A stretch of 64,000 bases of DNA from Streptomyces sp. NBC_01314 (GTDB lineage Bacteria > Actinomycetota > Actinomycetes > Streptomycetales > Streptomycetaceae): contig NZ_CP108394.1 of assembly GCF_041435215.1 (NCBI RefSeq), positions 62,001-126,000 on the forward strand, read 5' to 3'. This document shows positions 51,471 to 59,518 of the stretch, one piece after another (the stretch's first letter is position 1; every line of letters starts with the position of its first letter). The notes below the pieces were generated by a model. The model was given only the letters and a program-made list of their open reading frames with translations, did no database searches and was not told where the DNA came from. The position numbers and the translations under genes are program-made.

Positions 51471-52758
51471 GGTCGGCTCCTGTCGCCGCGCCGTAGCCGG
51501 GCACCAGCCGGATGCCCAGGGCGTGTTCCACACGTGCCGCCGTGGCCCGGGCCGTGGGCGCGTCGGGGGCGGCCACCATGAAGCTGGCCAGGTGCAGGGT
51601 GCGTTGCCGGTTCACCCGCTGGCCGGGGGTGAAGCGGGGGGAGAGGTAGACGAGTTCGGGAAAGTCCCGCAGCACGTCCTCGACGGGCCGTTGTGCGGCC
51701 ACCCGCCACAGGCCGGCCGGTATGGGCAGGAACCGCAGCAGTGCCGCCCGGGTGAACTCGGGGAGAGCGGTGGGTGGCAGGCCGAGCGCGCTGCGGCCGA
51801 TCTGGGCGGCGTAGTCGTAGTCGGCCGCCACCTCGAACATGGTGGGCAGCGGGCCTCCGGCGCGGGCGTTGACCTCGATGACCCGGGGGCCGTCGGCGCC
51901 CAGGGCGATCTCGGTGTGCACGGCGCCGCAGGTCAGCCCGATCGCCCGGATGGCCTGGTCGGCGACGTCGACGACGGCTTGCACGCTCGCGGCGTCCAGC
52001 CGGGTGGGCAGGACGACGCCCTCTTCGGCGTAGCCGTGTTCCAGCGGCAGCCGGTCGGAGACGGCGAGGTGGTGGGTGACGCCCGCGGCGAGCAGGGACT
52101 CCACGCTGCAGTAGGCCGCGTATCCGCTGTCGCCGTCGGCCTCCAGTTCCATCCGCTCCTCCAGCAGATAGGCGTCCTCGCACTGCAGGAAGGCTGTTTT
52201 CTCGGCGCGCGCCACCGTGAAGGCGTGGATGAGTTCCGAGTAGGTGGACACCAGGCGCACGCACTGGCTGCCCGCGCCCAGCGACGGTTTGAACACGCCG
52301 GGCAGCCCGACGCGTGCGGCTGCCGCCGCGAGGTCCCGGTCGCTGGTGATGACCTCGAAGCCGGGCGAGGGCACCTGGTGTTCGGCGAAGAGGAGGCGCT
52401 GTTGTGCCTTGGACTGGGCGATGCCCACCGCCTGGGGGGTGTTGCCGGGCAGGCCCAGCCGGCTGGCGATCTCGGCCTGGGGGCGCAGCAGCAGTTCGGA
52501 GTAGGTCACCACGCCGTTCAGCGGCAGCCGGGTGTGCAGGGCGGTGGCCGCCTCGACGGCCGTGTCCAGGTCGGCGGCTTCCAGGAACTCGCCGTGCAGG
52601 CCGCGGCGCTGCCAGTCGGCGCGTGCCTCGTCGCAGGGCTGCCAGGCGCTCACGTACACGACGCTGACGGTGTCGGTGACGGTGGCCAGTGAGTCGAGGG
52701 CCTCGTGGGGGGCGTGGCCGCCTATCCCGGCGAGGAGCAGAAGGTGGGGGGAAGCCAT
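51463..52758 (-). CDS. ATP-grasp ligase
   Basis: 431 residues from the ATG at 52758. N-terminal LLLLAGIGGHAPHEALDSLA pre-ATP-grasp domain, the lid and phosphate region VPSPGFEVITS and GVFKPSLGAGSQCVRLVST, and the metal-binding PRVIEVNARAGGPLPTMF near residue 296. C-terminal subdomain LYLSPRF-like (PELVYLSPRFTPGQRV). ATP-grasp enzymes join a carboxylate to an amine through an acyl phosphate. Related along its whole length to the middle unit of the large protein at 53309-57085. Substrates unknown. Confidence 0.9.
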   Translation of the reverse strand: MASPHLLLLAGIGGHAPHEALDSLATVTDTVSVVYVSAWQPCDEARADWQRRGLHGEFLEAADLDTAVEAATALHTRLPLNGVVTYSELLLRPQAEIASRLGLPGNTPQAVGIAQSKAQQRLLFAEHQVPSPGFEVITSDRDLAAAAARVGLPGVFKPSLGAGSQCVRLVSTYSELIHAFTVARAEKTAFLQCEDAYLLEERMELEADGDSGYAAYCSVESLLAAGVTHHLAVSDRLPLEHGYAEEGVVLPTRLDAASVQAVVDVADQAIRAIGLTCGAVHTEIALGADGPRVIEVNARAGGPLPTMFEVAADYDYAAQIGRSALGLPPTALPEFTRAALLRFLPIPAGLWRVAAQRPVEDVLRDFPELVYLSPRFTPGQRVNRQRTLHLASFMVAAPDAPTARATAARVEHALGIRLVPGYGAATGADRD

Positions 52759-52772
52759 GATGGCGGGGCCTT

Positions 52773-53312
52773 TCATCGGGGGAAGGGCGGGCAGGGGGCG
52801 CGGAAGGACAGCAGTTCGGTGACGAGGTCGTCGAGCCTGTGGTGCAGGAAGTCCAGTGCCGTCCCGGGTGTCAGGTCCGCGGCGGTGGTGGCGATGTGGG
52901 TGGGCGCGGCCCACCCGCCAAGTGCCCGCACGACCGTGCGCAGCTGGTCGCAGGCGGTGCCGGCGCCGCGCGGTCCGCCGCCGGCGGCGATCAGGCCGAC
53001 CGGCCGGCCGCTGAGCGCGTCGCCGGTGAGGTGGTCCAGGGCGTTCTTCAGCAGTGCGCTGTAGGAGCCGTGGTAGACGGGGGTGGCCAGCAGGGCTGCG
53101 CCGGCTGGGGCGATGCGGGAGCGCAGCAGTGCGGTCTGGCTGCCGGCGGGCGGGTCGTCGTAGTCGTGCAGTGCGTGTGGCTGGGGGAACTCGACGGCCA
53201 GGTCGATGAGTTCGAAGGGGTGGCCGGCGCGGGTGATGCGCTCGCCGGCCTTGAGCAGGACCTCGCGGGCCACCGAGTCCTTGGCCGCGCTGCCGAGCAG
53301 GGCGAGGATCAT
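52773..53312 (-). CDS. NADPH-dependent FMN reductase
   Basis: 179 residues. LALLGSAAKDSVAREVLLK at the FMN site, then ALLATPVYHGSYSALLKNALDHL and GLIAAGGGPRGAGTACDQLR, the flavodoxin-like FMN reductase layout. The ATG overlaps the stop of the large ATP-grasp gene by 4 nt. It may supply reduced flavin to an oxygenase not in the window or reduce an aromatic intermediate itself. Confidence 0.92.
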   Translation of the reverse strand: MILALLGSAAKDSVAREVLLKAGERITRAGHPFELIDLAVEFPQPHALHDYDDPPAGSQTALLRSRIAPAGAALLATPVYHGSYSALLKNALDHLTGDALSGRPVGLIAAGGGPRGAGTACDQLRTVVRALGGWAAPTHIATTAADLTPGTALDFLHHRLDDLVTELLSFRAPCPPFPR

Positions 53313-56300
53313 GGCCGGCCCTGCGCGGCGGGGGCCGGCGCGGTCACGATGCGCACGTCGTGCTCGGCGCGGCGCAGCAGCCGGGACACCTCGGTGTGCG
53401 AGTCGTGGGCGAAGACGTGGGTGCTGAGGCCGCTGCCGGAGAACAGTGAGGCGGGGACGGTGTCCCCGACGCGGGCGTTCACGGAGCGGAAGCAGGCGTG
53501 CGCCGCCACCGCGGAGTCGTCGAAGGTGAGGAGTTTTCCGCCGCCGCAGTAGTGCACGGTCCAGCCGGCGTGGGCGGCCACGGGGTCGCGGCGGTGGTGG
53601 CGGGGGTCCAGCCCTGCGTCGGCGAGGAGTTTGGCGTGGTCGAGGTCGATGCCGGTGGTGGCGCGGAAGGCTTCGGTGACTCCGGCGCCGCCGGGCCGGG
53701 CGGCGACCTCGCAGAACGTCAGGCGCTCACCGGTGACGAAGGCTTCCAGGTGCAGCACGCCCGAGTTCATCTGCCAGGCGTGCACGACCTGGTGAAGCAG
53801 GTGCCCGGCCGCCGCGCGCAGCCCGGGGTCGGCCGCCGTGGCCGAGGACAGCGGCAGGCCGTGCCTGAGGGCCATGGTGTCGCGCTCGTAGAGGGAGACG
53901 TCCCACACCGGTTCGCCCTGGTGGACGACCGCGTCGATGTGGCACAGGGGGGCGTCGACGAACTCCTCGCACAGGTGCGTGCCCGGGGTGAACCGTGTGT
54001 GCAGCCAGGCCTCCACGGCCGGCCAGGAGGCGAGGACGGCCACGCCCTGTGAACCGGATCCGGCCCGCGGCTTGAGGACGATCTTCCCGTGGCGGTCGAA
54101 GAGCTGGGTGATGTCTTGGGCGCTGTGGGCGAGGAGCCCGTCGGCGCAGCGGATGCCGTGGCGGCGGGCGATGCGTTTCATGACGGCCTTGTCCACCCAG
54201 CGCCGTACCTGCTGGGGTCCTTCACCGGCCGTGCCGAGCAGGGCGCGCAGCCGGGCGGCCGGTTCCTGCAGGCGCTCCGAGAGGGCGGCCACCCGGTGCA
54301 CGGGGTGGCCGGCGTCAAGGGTGCGGGCGAGTTGGCCGAGGAGGAAGCCGTCGCTCAGGTCGGTGTGTACCGCCAGGTCGGCGGCGGGGGTGGGGCCGGC
54401 CGCCGAGGACAGCACGCTCAGCCGGAAGCGGTCCGCGGGCAGTACCGGCGCGCCGTCGGCAAGGGTCCAGGTCGGGGCGCCGATCCGGTCCAGCAGGAGC
54501 ACATGGGTGCGCTCGTGCGGTGTGGTGCGCAGGAGGAGGGAGCGCTCCAGTTCGCGTGCCGCCTTGCGTGCCTGTGTGCGCCCGTTCGCGGTCACGGTGT
54601 GCCGCAGCCATACGGTGGGCCCCGGTTCCTGGCGGACGTGGCCGGCCCGGGTGAGGACCTGGGCCCGGAACAGGCCGGGCCAGGTGTGCAGCTGCTCTTC
54701 GGTGGTGGCCTCGATGACCCGGAAGGGGCCGGCGGGTGTGGTCAGCGTGCGCTGCACGGCGACGGCCGGCCGGCGCCGGGTGGGCGGGGTGCGGCCGAGC
54801 GCCGTCTGTGTGACGGCGGTGACCAGGGCGCGGGTGTGGACGGCGTCGTAGAGGTCGATGGTGGCGGCGTCCAGGCCGGGCAGCAGCAGGGGCTCGGGGC
54901 GGCCCTCGCGGGGGTGTGCCGTGCTCGGGGGCAGGAGGCAGCGCACCACGCCTTCGATGCGTGCGGCGCGCACGGCGTGCACGGCCCGGTCGGTCAGTTC
55001 CTTGAGCGCGGGGCCGTTCAGGTGCGACGGGCACAGGCGGGTGCCGCTTTCCTCGTCGATGACGGCCAGGGCCCGGACGTCGCCGCGGTAGGCGGCCACC
55101 ACGACCGTGTGCCCGGGTGCGGGGCCGGCGGGCGGGGGCTGGGCGGCGGGCGGGGCTCCGTCGCGCAGTTGCCGTGCCGCGTAGGAGGCGGAGAAGGTCA
55201 GCAGGGCCCGGACCGGTTCGGCCGTGTGGATGAGGCGGGCGGCGGCACGGATGTCCGATCCCGTGGACGCGGTGTGCCACTGGCCGCGGCAGTGCTGCTG
55301 CCAGCGTGCTCGTGCCCGGGGTTCGCCGTCGGGGCCCGAGGTCCAGACCACGCTGACCTTGGCCGTCACCGCTGCCAGTGCGGTCATGATCCGGTCGGCG
55401 GGGTCCCCGGCGCCGAGCAGCACCAGCACATGCTCGCCGCACGGCGCGTCCTGCGGGGCCGGGCCGGACGGCCCGTCAGCCTGCCACGGCGGGCGCTCCG
55501 TTCGCAGGTCTCCCGGGAGCGGCGGGCGGTCCGTCCGGGGCTTCCCCGGGAGCGGCGGGTGACCGGTTCGCAGGTCCCCTGGTACCGGCGGGTGACCCGT
55601 TCGCGGGCCCTCCAAAACCGGCAGGCCGTCCGTCCGGGACTGCCCCGGCATCGGCGGGTGACCGGTTCGCAGGTCCCCTGGTACCGGCGGGCGGTCCGTC
55701 CGGGACTCCCCCGGTATCGGCGGGCGGTCTGCCCGGGGCTCCTCCGGGGTCTGCGGGCGGTTTGTCCCTGGGCCTGCTGCTGTTGTCGGCAGGTGGTCCG
55801 TCGGGGGCTGTTGCGGGGCGGGGCTGCCGGAAAGGGGGCCGGCCGTGTCCGCGGTGCCGGGTGCCGGGTGCAGTTGCAGGGACTGAAGGATGCGCCGGGC
55901 GGCTTCGGCGGCGCTGCGGGCGGCTTCGTCGCCGGTGCGGCCGCGGGCCAGCACATAGCCGATCCGGTCGTGGTTGGTGCGCAGCGCCGCCACCTTGTCG
56001 CCCGTGCCGGCCCGGACGTGGGACTCGATCACGTCGGGGGTGAGGACGTCCTGCGGTTTCGCTCCGCGCACCACGGCGTCCACGGGCGAGAAGAGGTGGT
56101 GCAGGGCGACGACACTCTCGTGCGGCGCGGCTTCGCGGACCGGGTCGCCGACGGCGAGGGCCACGAGGTCGGCGGTGAGTGAGCGTTCCAGCGCCAGCGA
56201 CATCTGCCGGGCCACCACATGCCCGGCCACCCGGCCGTTGATCTCGATCAGCTCCGGGCCGGTCGGGGTGAGCAGCAGTTCGGCGTGGACGGCCGAGGAG

Positions 56301-57085
56301 CGGACACCGATGGCCCGCACGGCGTCGAGGACGAACGCGCGCGCGGCAGCCTCCTGTTCGATACGGGCCGGGAAGTGGCCGCCGAGCTCCGCCGTCTGGC
56401 CGGGGGGCGCCGGCAGCCGTTCGGCGAATCCGAGGAGCACGGTGCGGTGGTCCTGCACCAGCAGTTCGGCGCTGACGTGCCGGCCCGCCGCGTACTCCTC
56501 GATGAGCGCGCGCGGTGGCGTGCCGTCGGGGCCGGCCGGCACGCCGAGCACCCCGGCCAGCGCGCGGGCCGCCTGCGCCCGGCTCCAGGCGATGCTCACG
56601 CCCACCGACCATCCGCCCGCGGTCGGTTTGACGACCACGGGCAGCCCGATCTCGTCGACGGCCGCAAGGCCCTCGGTTTCGGTTGCGGCCACCCGCCAGG
56701 CGAGCGAGCCGATGCCGCGCGCGGTGAGCCGCGCGCGGACGGCCGCCTTGTCACTGAGGATCCGGGCCGCCGGCAGTGATTCGTGGGGCAGTCCCAGGTC
56801 GCGGGCCAGCCCCGCGGCGGCCGGCAGATGCACCTCGTCCCGGCAGATCACCCCGTCGGGCGGCAGGGGGCCCAGCCGGCCGTGCAGCCGGTCCGCGAGG
56901 ACGCCTTGCGCCAGCCGCGGAACCTCGACGATGCGTGCCGCACGCGCGGACAATTCGAAGCCCGGATTCTTTCGATGGGCGTCGAGCGTCTCGGTGACGA
57001 AACTGACCTCGATGCCCGAGTCGGCCATCTCCGCGATCATGTCGAAACCTCGGACGGATGCCGTCTCCACCACAACAATGTGCAC
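53309..57085 (-). CDS. giant three-unit ATP-grasp protein with a Pro-rich repeat linker
   Basis: 1258 residues from the GTG at 57085 (GGGGAG 9 nt before it); ATG 57115 has a weak site and the TTG at 57226 is unlikely. Unit 1 (about 1-420): VVVKPTAGGWSVGVSIAW and LIEINGRVAGHVV near 283, complete. Linker (about 440-535): 11-residue repeats of the RTGHPPVPGDL type. Unit 2 (about 545-955): starts HVLVLLGAGDPADR and parallels the 431-residue ATP-grasp protein, but the ATP-binding part and the EVNAR metal motif are missing. Unit 3 (about 965-1258): IVLKPRAGSGSQGVAVL and CEVAARPGGAG near 1128, complete. Probably two successive ligations with a non-catalytic middle unit. First gene of the - operon. 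Confidence 0.85.
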   Translation of the reverse strand: MHIVVVETASVRGFDMIAEMADSGIEVSFVTETLDAHRKNPGFELSARAARIVEVPRLAQGVLADRLHGRLGPLPPDGVICRDEVHLPAAAGLARDLGLPHESLPAARILSDKAAVRARLTARGIGSLAWRVAATETEGLAAVDEIGLPVVVKPTAGGWSVGVSIAWSRAQAARALAGVLGVPAGPDGTPPRALIEEYAAGRHVSAELLVQDHRTVLLGFAERLPAPPGQTAELGGHFPARIEQEAAARAFVLDAVRAIGVRSSAVHAELLLTPTGPELIEINGRVAGHVVARQMSLALERSLTADLVALAVGDPVREAAPHESVVALHHLFSPVDAVVRGAKPQDVLTPDVIESHVRAGTGDKVAALRTNHDRIGYVLARGRTGDEAARSAAEAARRILQSLQLHPAPGTADTAGPLSGSPAPQQPPTDHLPTTAAGPGTNRPQTPEEPRADRPPIPGESRTDRPPVPGDLRTGHPPMPGQSRTDGLPVLEGPRTGHPPVPGDLRTGHPPLPGKPRTDRPPLPGDLRTERPPWQADGPSGPAPQDAPCGEHVLVLLGAGDPADRIMTALAAVTAKVSVVWTSGPDGEPRARARWQQHCRGQWHTASTGSDIRAAARLIHTAEPVRALLTFSASYAARQLRDGAPPAAQPPPAGPAPGHTVVVAAYRGDVRALAVIDEESGTRLCPSHLNGPALKELTDRAVHAVRAARIEGVVRCLLPPSTAHPREGRPEPLLLPGLDAATIDLYDAVHTRALVTAVTQTALGRTPPTRRRPAVAVQRTLTTPAGPFRVIEATTEEQLHTWPGLFRAQVLTRAGHVRQEPGPTVWLRHTVTANGRTQARKAARELERSLLLRTTPHERTHVLLLDRIGAPTWTLADGAPVLPADRFRLSVLSSAAGPTPAADLAVHTDLSDGFLLGQLARTLDAGHPVHRVAALSERLQEPAARLRALLGTAGEGPQQVRRWVDKAVMKRIARRHGIRCADGLLAHSAQDITQLFDRHGKIVLKPRAGSGSQGVAVLASWPAVEAWLHTRFTPGTHLCEEFVDAPLCHIDAVVHQGEPVWDVSLYERDTMALRHGLPLSSATAADPGLRAAAGHLLHQVVHAWQMNSGVLHLEAFVTGERLTFCEVAARPGGAGVTEAFRATTGIDLDHAKLLADAGLDPRHHRRDPVAAHAGWTVHYCGGGKLLTFDDSAVAAHACFRSVNARVGDTVPASLFSGSGLSTHVFAHDSHTEVSRLLRRAEHDVRIVTAPAPAAQGRP
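55490..55775 (-). repeat. 33-bp tandem repeats encoding the ATP-grasp linker
   Basis: About eight in-frame copies of a 33-bp unit give an 11-residue RTxxPPxPGxx repeat. Some copies are identical at DNA level (around 55551 and 55653), so copy number should vary between strains by recombination without breaking the frame. Confidence 0.9.
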
Positions 57086-57457
57086 GCCGCTCAGCTCCCC
57101 GGCCGGTTCCTGCATTTCCGGGCCAGCGTGGGCCCGTCCTGCCGGGCGCCTCAACCGGGTCCGGCGGAATCGGTCAAGTGGGCCGCCGCCGGCGCGTCTT
57201 GTGCCAGGCCGAAGCCGCCCCGTCAAGTTACGGGCAGGAATGTGGGAAGTTGCCGGATTGTGTGCCGTCCGCTCGCCATCGGGCAGGCCGTCCGCCTAAT
57301 TTCGGCATTCGGCGGACACCTCGTGAAGCACCGCGCCGGGGCGCCGGGCAGCAGGGGCATTCGAGGTGTTGCGGGCCTTGAAAAAAATATTCGTTCAGCG
57401 CACGGAAACAAATTCAGGATCCCATATCCGGGAACACGAGAAAAAGGACGGGACGGC
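57086..57457. promoter_or_regulatory. divergent promoter region between the ATP-grasp and tox-like operons
   Basis: About 370 bases. It contains the inverted repeat GTCCGCC/GGCGGAC (57290-57296, 57311-57317) around an AATTT core, and a stretch unusually rich in A/T at about 57378-57432 (TTGAAAAAAATATTCGTTC) that could hold the rightward promoter. No gene is seen. Confidence 0.5.
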
Positions 57458-59404
57458 GTGCGACCCATTGATCTTCCGGCCTGCGGACCGGGCCACTTCG
57501 CTCCGCTCACCCATGTGGGCTTCAGGCCTGACGGAAAGCGGCTGGCCAGCTGTTCGTACGACGGCACGGTGATCGTCTGGGACACCGGCGATCCGTCCCG
57601 TCCCACCGAGCTGGCCAGACTGCGCCACCGCCGTCTGGTCAACGCCTGCGCCTGGAACCCGGTCGATGCCGAGGTGCTGGCCACCGCGTCCGCCGACAAG
57701 ACGGTGGCCGTGTGGCGGGTGGGCGAGGAGGGCGCCGGCGTGCTGCTCACCGTGCTCGCCCGGCACACCGACGACATCAACTCGGTGGCCTGGCTGCCCG
57801 ACGGCAAACGGCTGATCTGCGTCTCCGAGGACGGGCGCGCCACCTTGTGGTCGGCCGCCGACGGGGTGTTCCTGCGCGAGGTCGGCGCGCACGAGGCGCA
57901 CTGCATGATGGTGTCGGTCAGCGCCCGGGGGCTCATCGCCACGGTCGGCGAGGACGGTCTGGTGGCCGTCAGCGATCCGGACGGCCCCGGCGCGCCGCTC
58001 ACCCGCCGCTACGACTCCTCCATCGAGGGCTGTGCCTGGTCCCACTCGGGCCGGCTGCTGGCCGTGGCCCGTGACGACGGCGCCGTCGACCTGCTCACCA
58101 CCCAACTCGAGGTGGTGCGCACCGTCGCCGTGTCCAGCTCCGCGGCGCGCTCGGTGGCCTGGTCCGAGGACGACGCCTCCTTCGTCGTCGGCGCCTACGA
58201 CGGGGCGCTGCACCACTTCGACGTCACCGGCAGGCGCCTGCACCGCAGCGAGGACCGGCGGATGTGGCCGCGCTCGGTCACCGCCGCCCGGGGTGTCGTG
58301 GCGGCCGGCAGTTTCTGGAACGGCCCGCATCTGTTCGATCTGGCGACGGGCGTTCAGCTCTGCGCTCCCGCCGGTGCCACGCACGGCCCCAACGCGCTGG
58401 CCCAGCTCGGCGGCGAACTGCTCGTCGGCACCGACTCCGGTCTCGTCGTCGCCGTCACCGTGGACGGCGGCGGCGGCGTGGACGGCGGCGGCGGCGTGGA
58501 CGGCGGCGGCGTGGACGGTGCGCAGGCCGGGCCCGTCCGCGTGATCGACTTCGGCCCCAGTCCGGTGCTGTCCCTTACCGTCCACGACGGCGTGCTCTTC
58601 GCCGGCACCTACTCGGGGCACGTCCTGCGCCACGACGGCACCGCCGTCACCTCCAGCGCGCCGCTGGGCGCCCCCGTGCCCTCCCTGACCGTCCACGACG
58701 GCCACCTCGTCGCCGGCACCTACAACGGGGAGTTCCTCCTCATCACCCCGGACACCCTCGGTGTGGTGGAGCGGATCGGGGCGCACGGCGGGTCCGTGAA
58801 GTCCCTGGCCGCCGTCCCCGGCGGTTTCCTGTCGGCGGCCACCGACCGCAGCGTCGAGGCCGGCGGGGCGTACGCGCGCAGCAGGCTGTGGGAGCACGGC
58901 AACCTCGTCAACGCGGTCGCCGTACTGGGCGACCGGGTCGCCGCGAGCGCCTCGCGCGACCACACCGTCAAGGCCGGCCGGATCACCCGTCTGCCGGGCG
59001 GCACCTGGCGCGCGGAGCGCGTGCAGACCCTGCTCGGCCCCGACGAGTCCGTCAAGTGCGTGGCCCTCATGGGCAGCGCCGAGCGGCCGGTGGTCCTGGC
59101 GGGCTCCTACGACTTCGGCCTGTACGCCTGGCAGGTCGACTGGCAGGAGGCGGCGGCCACCCTGGCCTCCGGCCATGTGGTGGCCGAGTTCGCCCAGGGC
59201 CTGTCGTGCATGCACCGCCTCCAGGACGGCACCGTCGCCGTCGCGGGCTGGGACGGGCGCATCCTCCTCGTCGGCGTCGACAGCGCCGGCCTGCCCGTCG
59301 TCGAGCGCTCACTGCACCTGGGCGACCTGCTGACAACGCCGGCCCGGCCGGCGGCGCCCGCACCGGCGGGCCGCACGGCGCCGGCGGGCCGCAGGGCCGC
59401 CTGA
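57458..59404 (+). CDS. WD40-repeat protein, ToxC-like
   Basis: 648 residues from the GTG at 57458 (AAGGA about 10 nt upstream). At least a dozen blades are readable, for example GKRLASCSYDGTVIVWDT, ATASADKTVAVWRV, CVSEDGRATLWSA and LAGSYDFGLYAWQV, so it can form one or two beta-propellers. A Gly/Asp/Val run (VDGGGG units, residues about 334-353) sits between the halves. In Burkholderia toxoflavin clusters ToxC is a WD-repeat protein of unclear function placed with ToxB and ToxD, as here. It may scaffold the enzymes or be catalytic itself. Confidence 0.88.
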   Translation: MRPIDLPACGPGHFAPLTHVGFRPDGKRLASCSYDGTVIVWDTGDPSRPTELARLRHRRLVNACAWNPVDAEVLATASADKTVAVWRVGEEGAGVLLTVLARHTDDINSVAWLPDGKRLICVSEDGRATLWSAADGVFLREVGAHEAHCMMVSVSARGLIATVGEDGLVAVSDPDGPGAPLTRRYDSSIEGCAWSHSGRLLAVARDDGAVDLLTTQLEVVRTVAVSSSAARSVAWSEDDASFVVGAYDGALHHFDVTGRRLHRSEDRRMWPRSVTAARGVVAAGSFWNGPHLFDLATGVQLCAPAGATHGPNALAQLGGELLVGTDSGLVVAVTVDGGGGVDGGGGVDGGGVDGAQAGPVRVIDFGPSPVLSLTVHDGVLFAGTYSGHVLRHDGTAVTSSAPLGAPVPSLTVHDGHLVAGTYNGEFLLITPDTLGVVERIGAHGGSVKSLAAVPGGFLSAATDRSVEAGGAYARSRLWEHGNLVNAVAVLGDRVAASASRDHTVKAGRITRLPGGTWRAERVQTLLGPDESVKCVALMGSAERPVVLAGSYDFGLYAWQVDWQEAAATLASGHVVAEFAQGLSCMHRLQDGTVAVAGWDGRILLVGVDSAGLPVVERSLHLGDLLTTPARPAAPAPAGRTAPAGRRAA

Positions 59405-59448
59405 CTTGCGCCGCCGCCCCGCGGCGGGGCTCGCAGCGGCTCATCCTG

Positions 59449-59473
59449 CCCCGCTCAGCGGGGGCTTTCGTTT
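59449..59473 (+). terminator. hairpin after the WD40 gene
   Basis: CCCCGC (59449-59454) pairs with GCGGGG (59458-59463) across TCA, then GCTTTCGTTT. It may stop transcription before the inserted element. A CCCCGCC-TTGA-AAGCGGGG-like stem follows at about 59477-59496 and resembles a second, relic IS end. Confidence 0.55.
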
Positions 59474-59518
59474 CCACCCCCCGCCTTGAAAGCGGGGCCT
59501 TCCACGAAGGACAGCACA

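Noticed and set aside
57086..57226. Longer N-terminus of the giant ATP-grasp protein (TTG 57226 or ATG 57115)
   Set aside because: The extra residues are Arg/Pro-rich and the start sites lack a Shine-Dalgarno sequence, while GTG 57085 has GGGGAG and begins at the first Rossmann strand. ATG 57115 remains possible.
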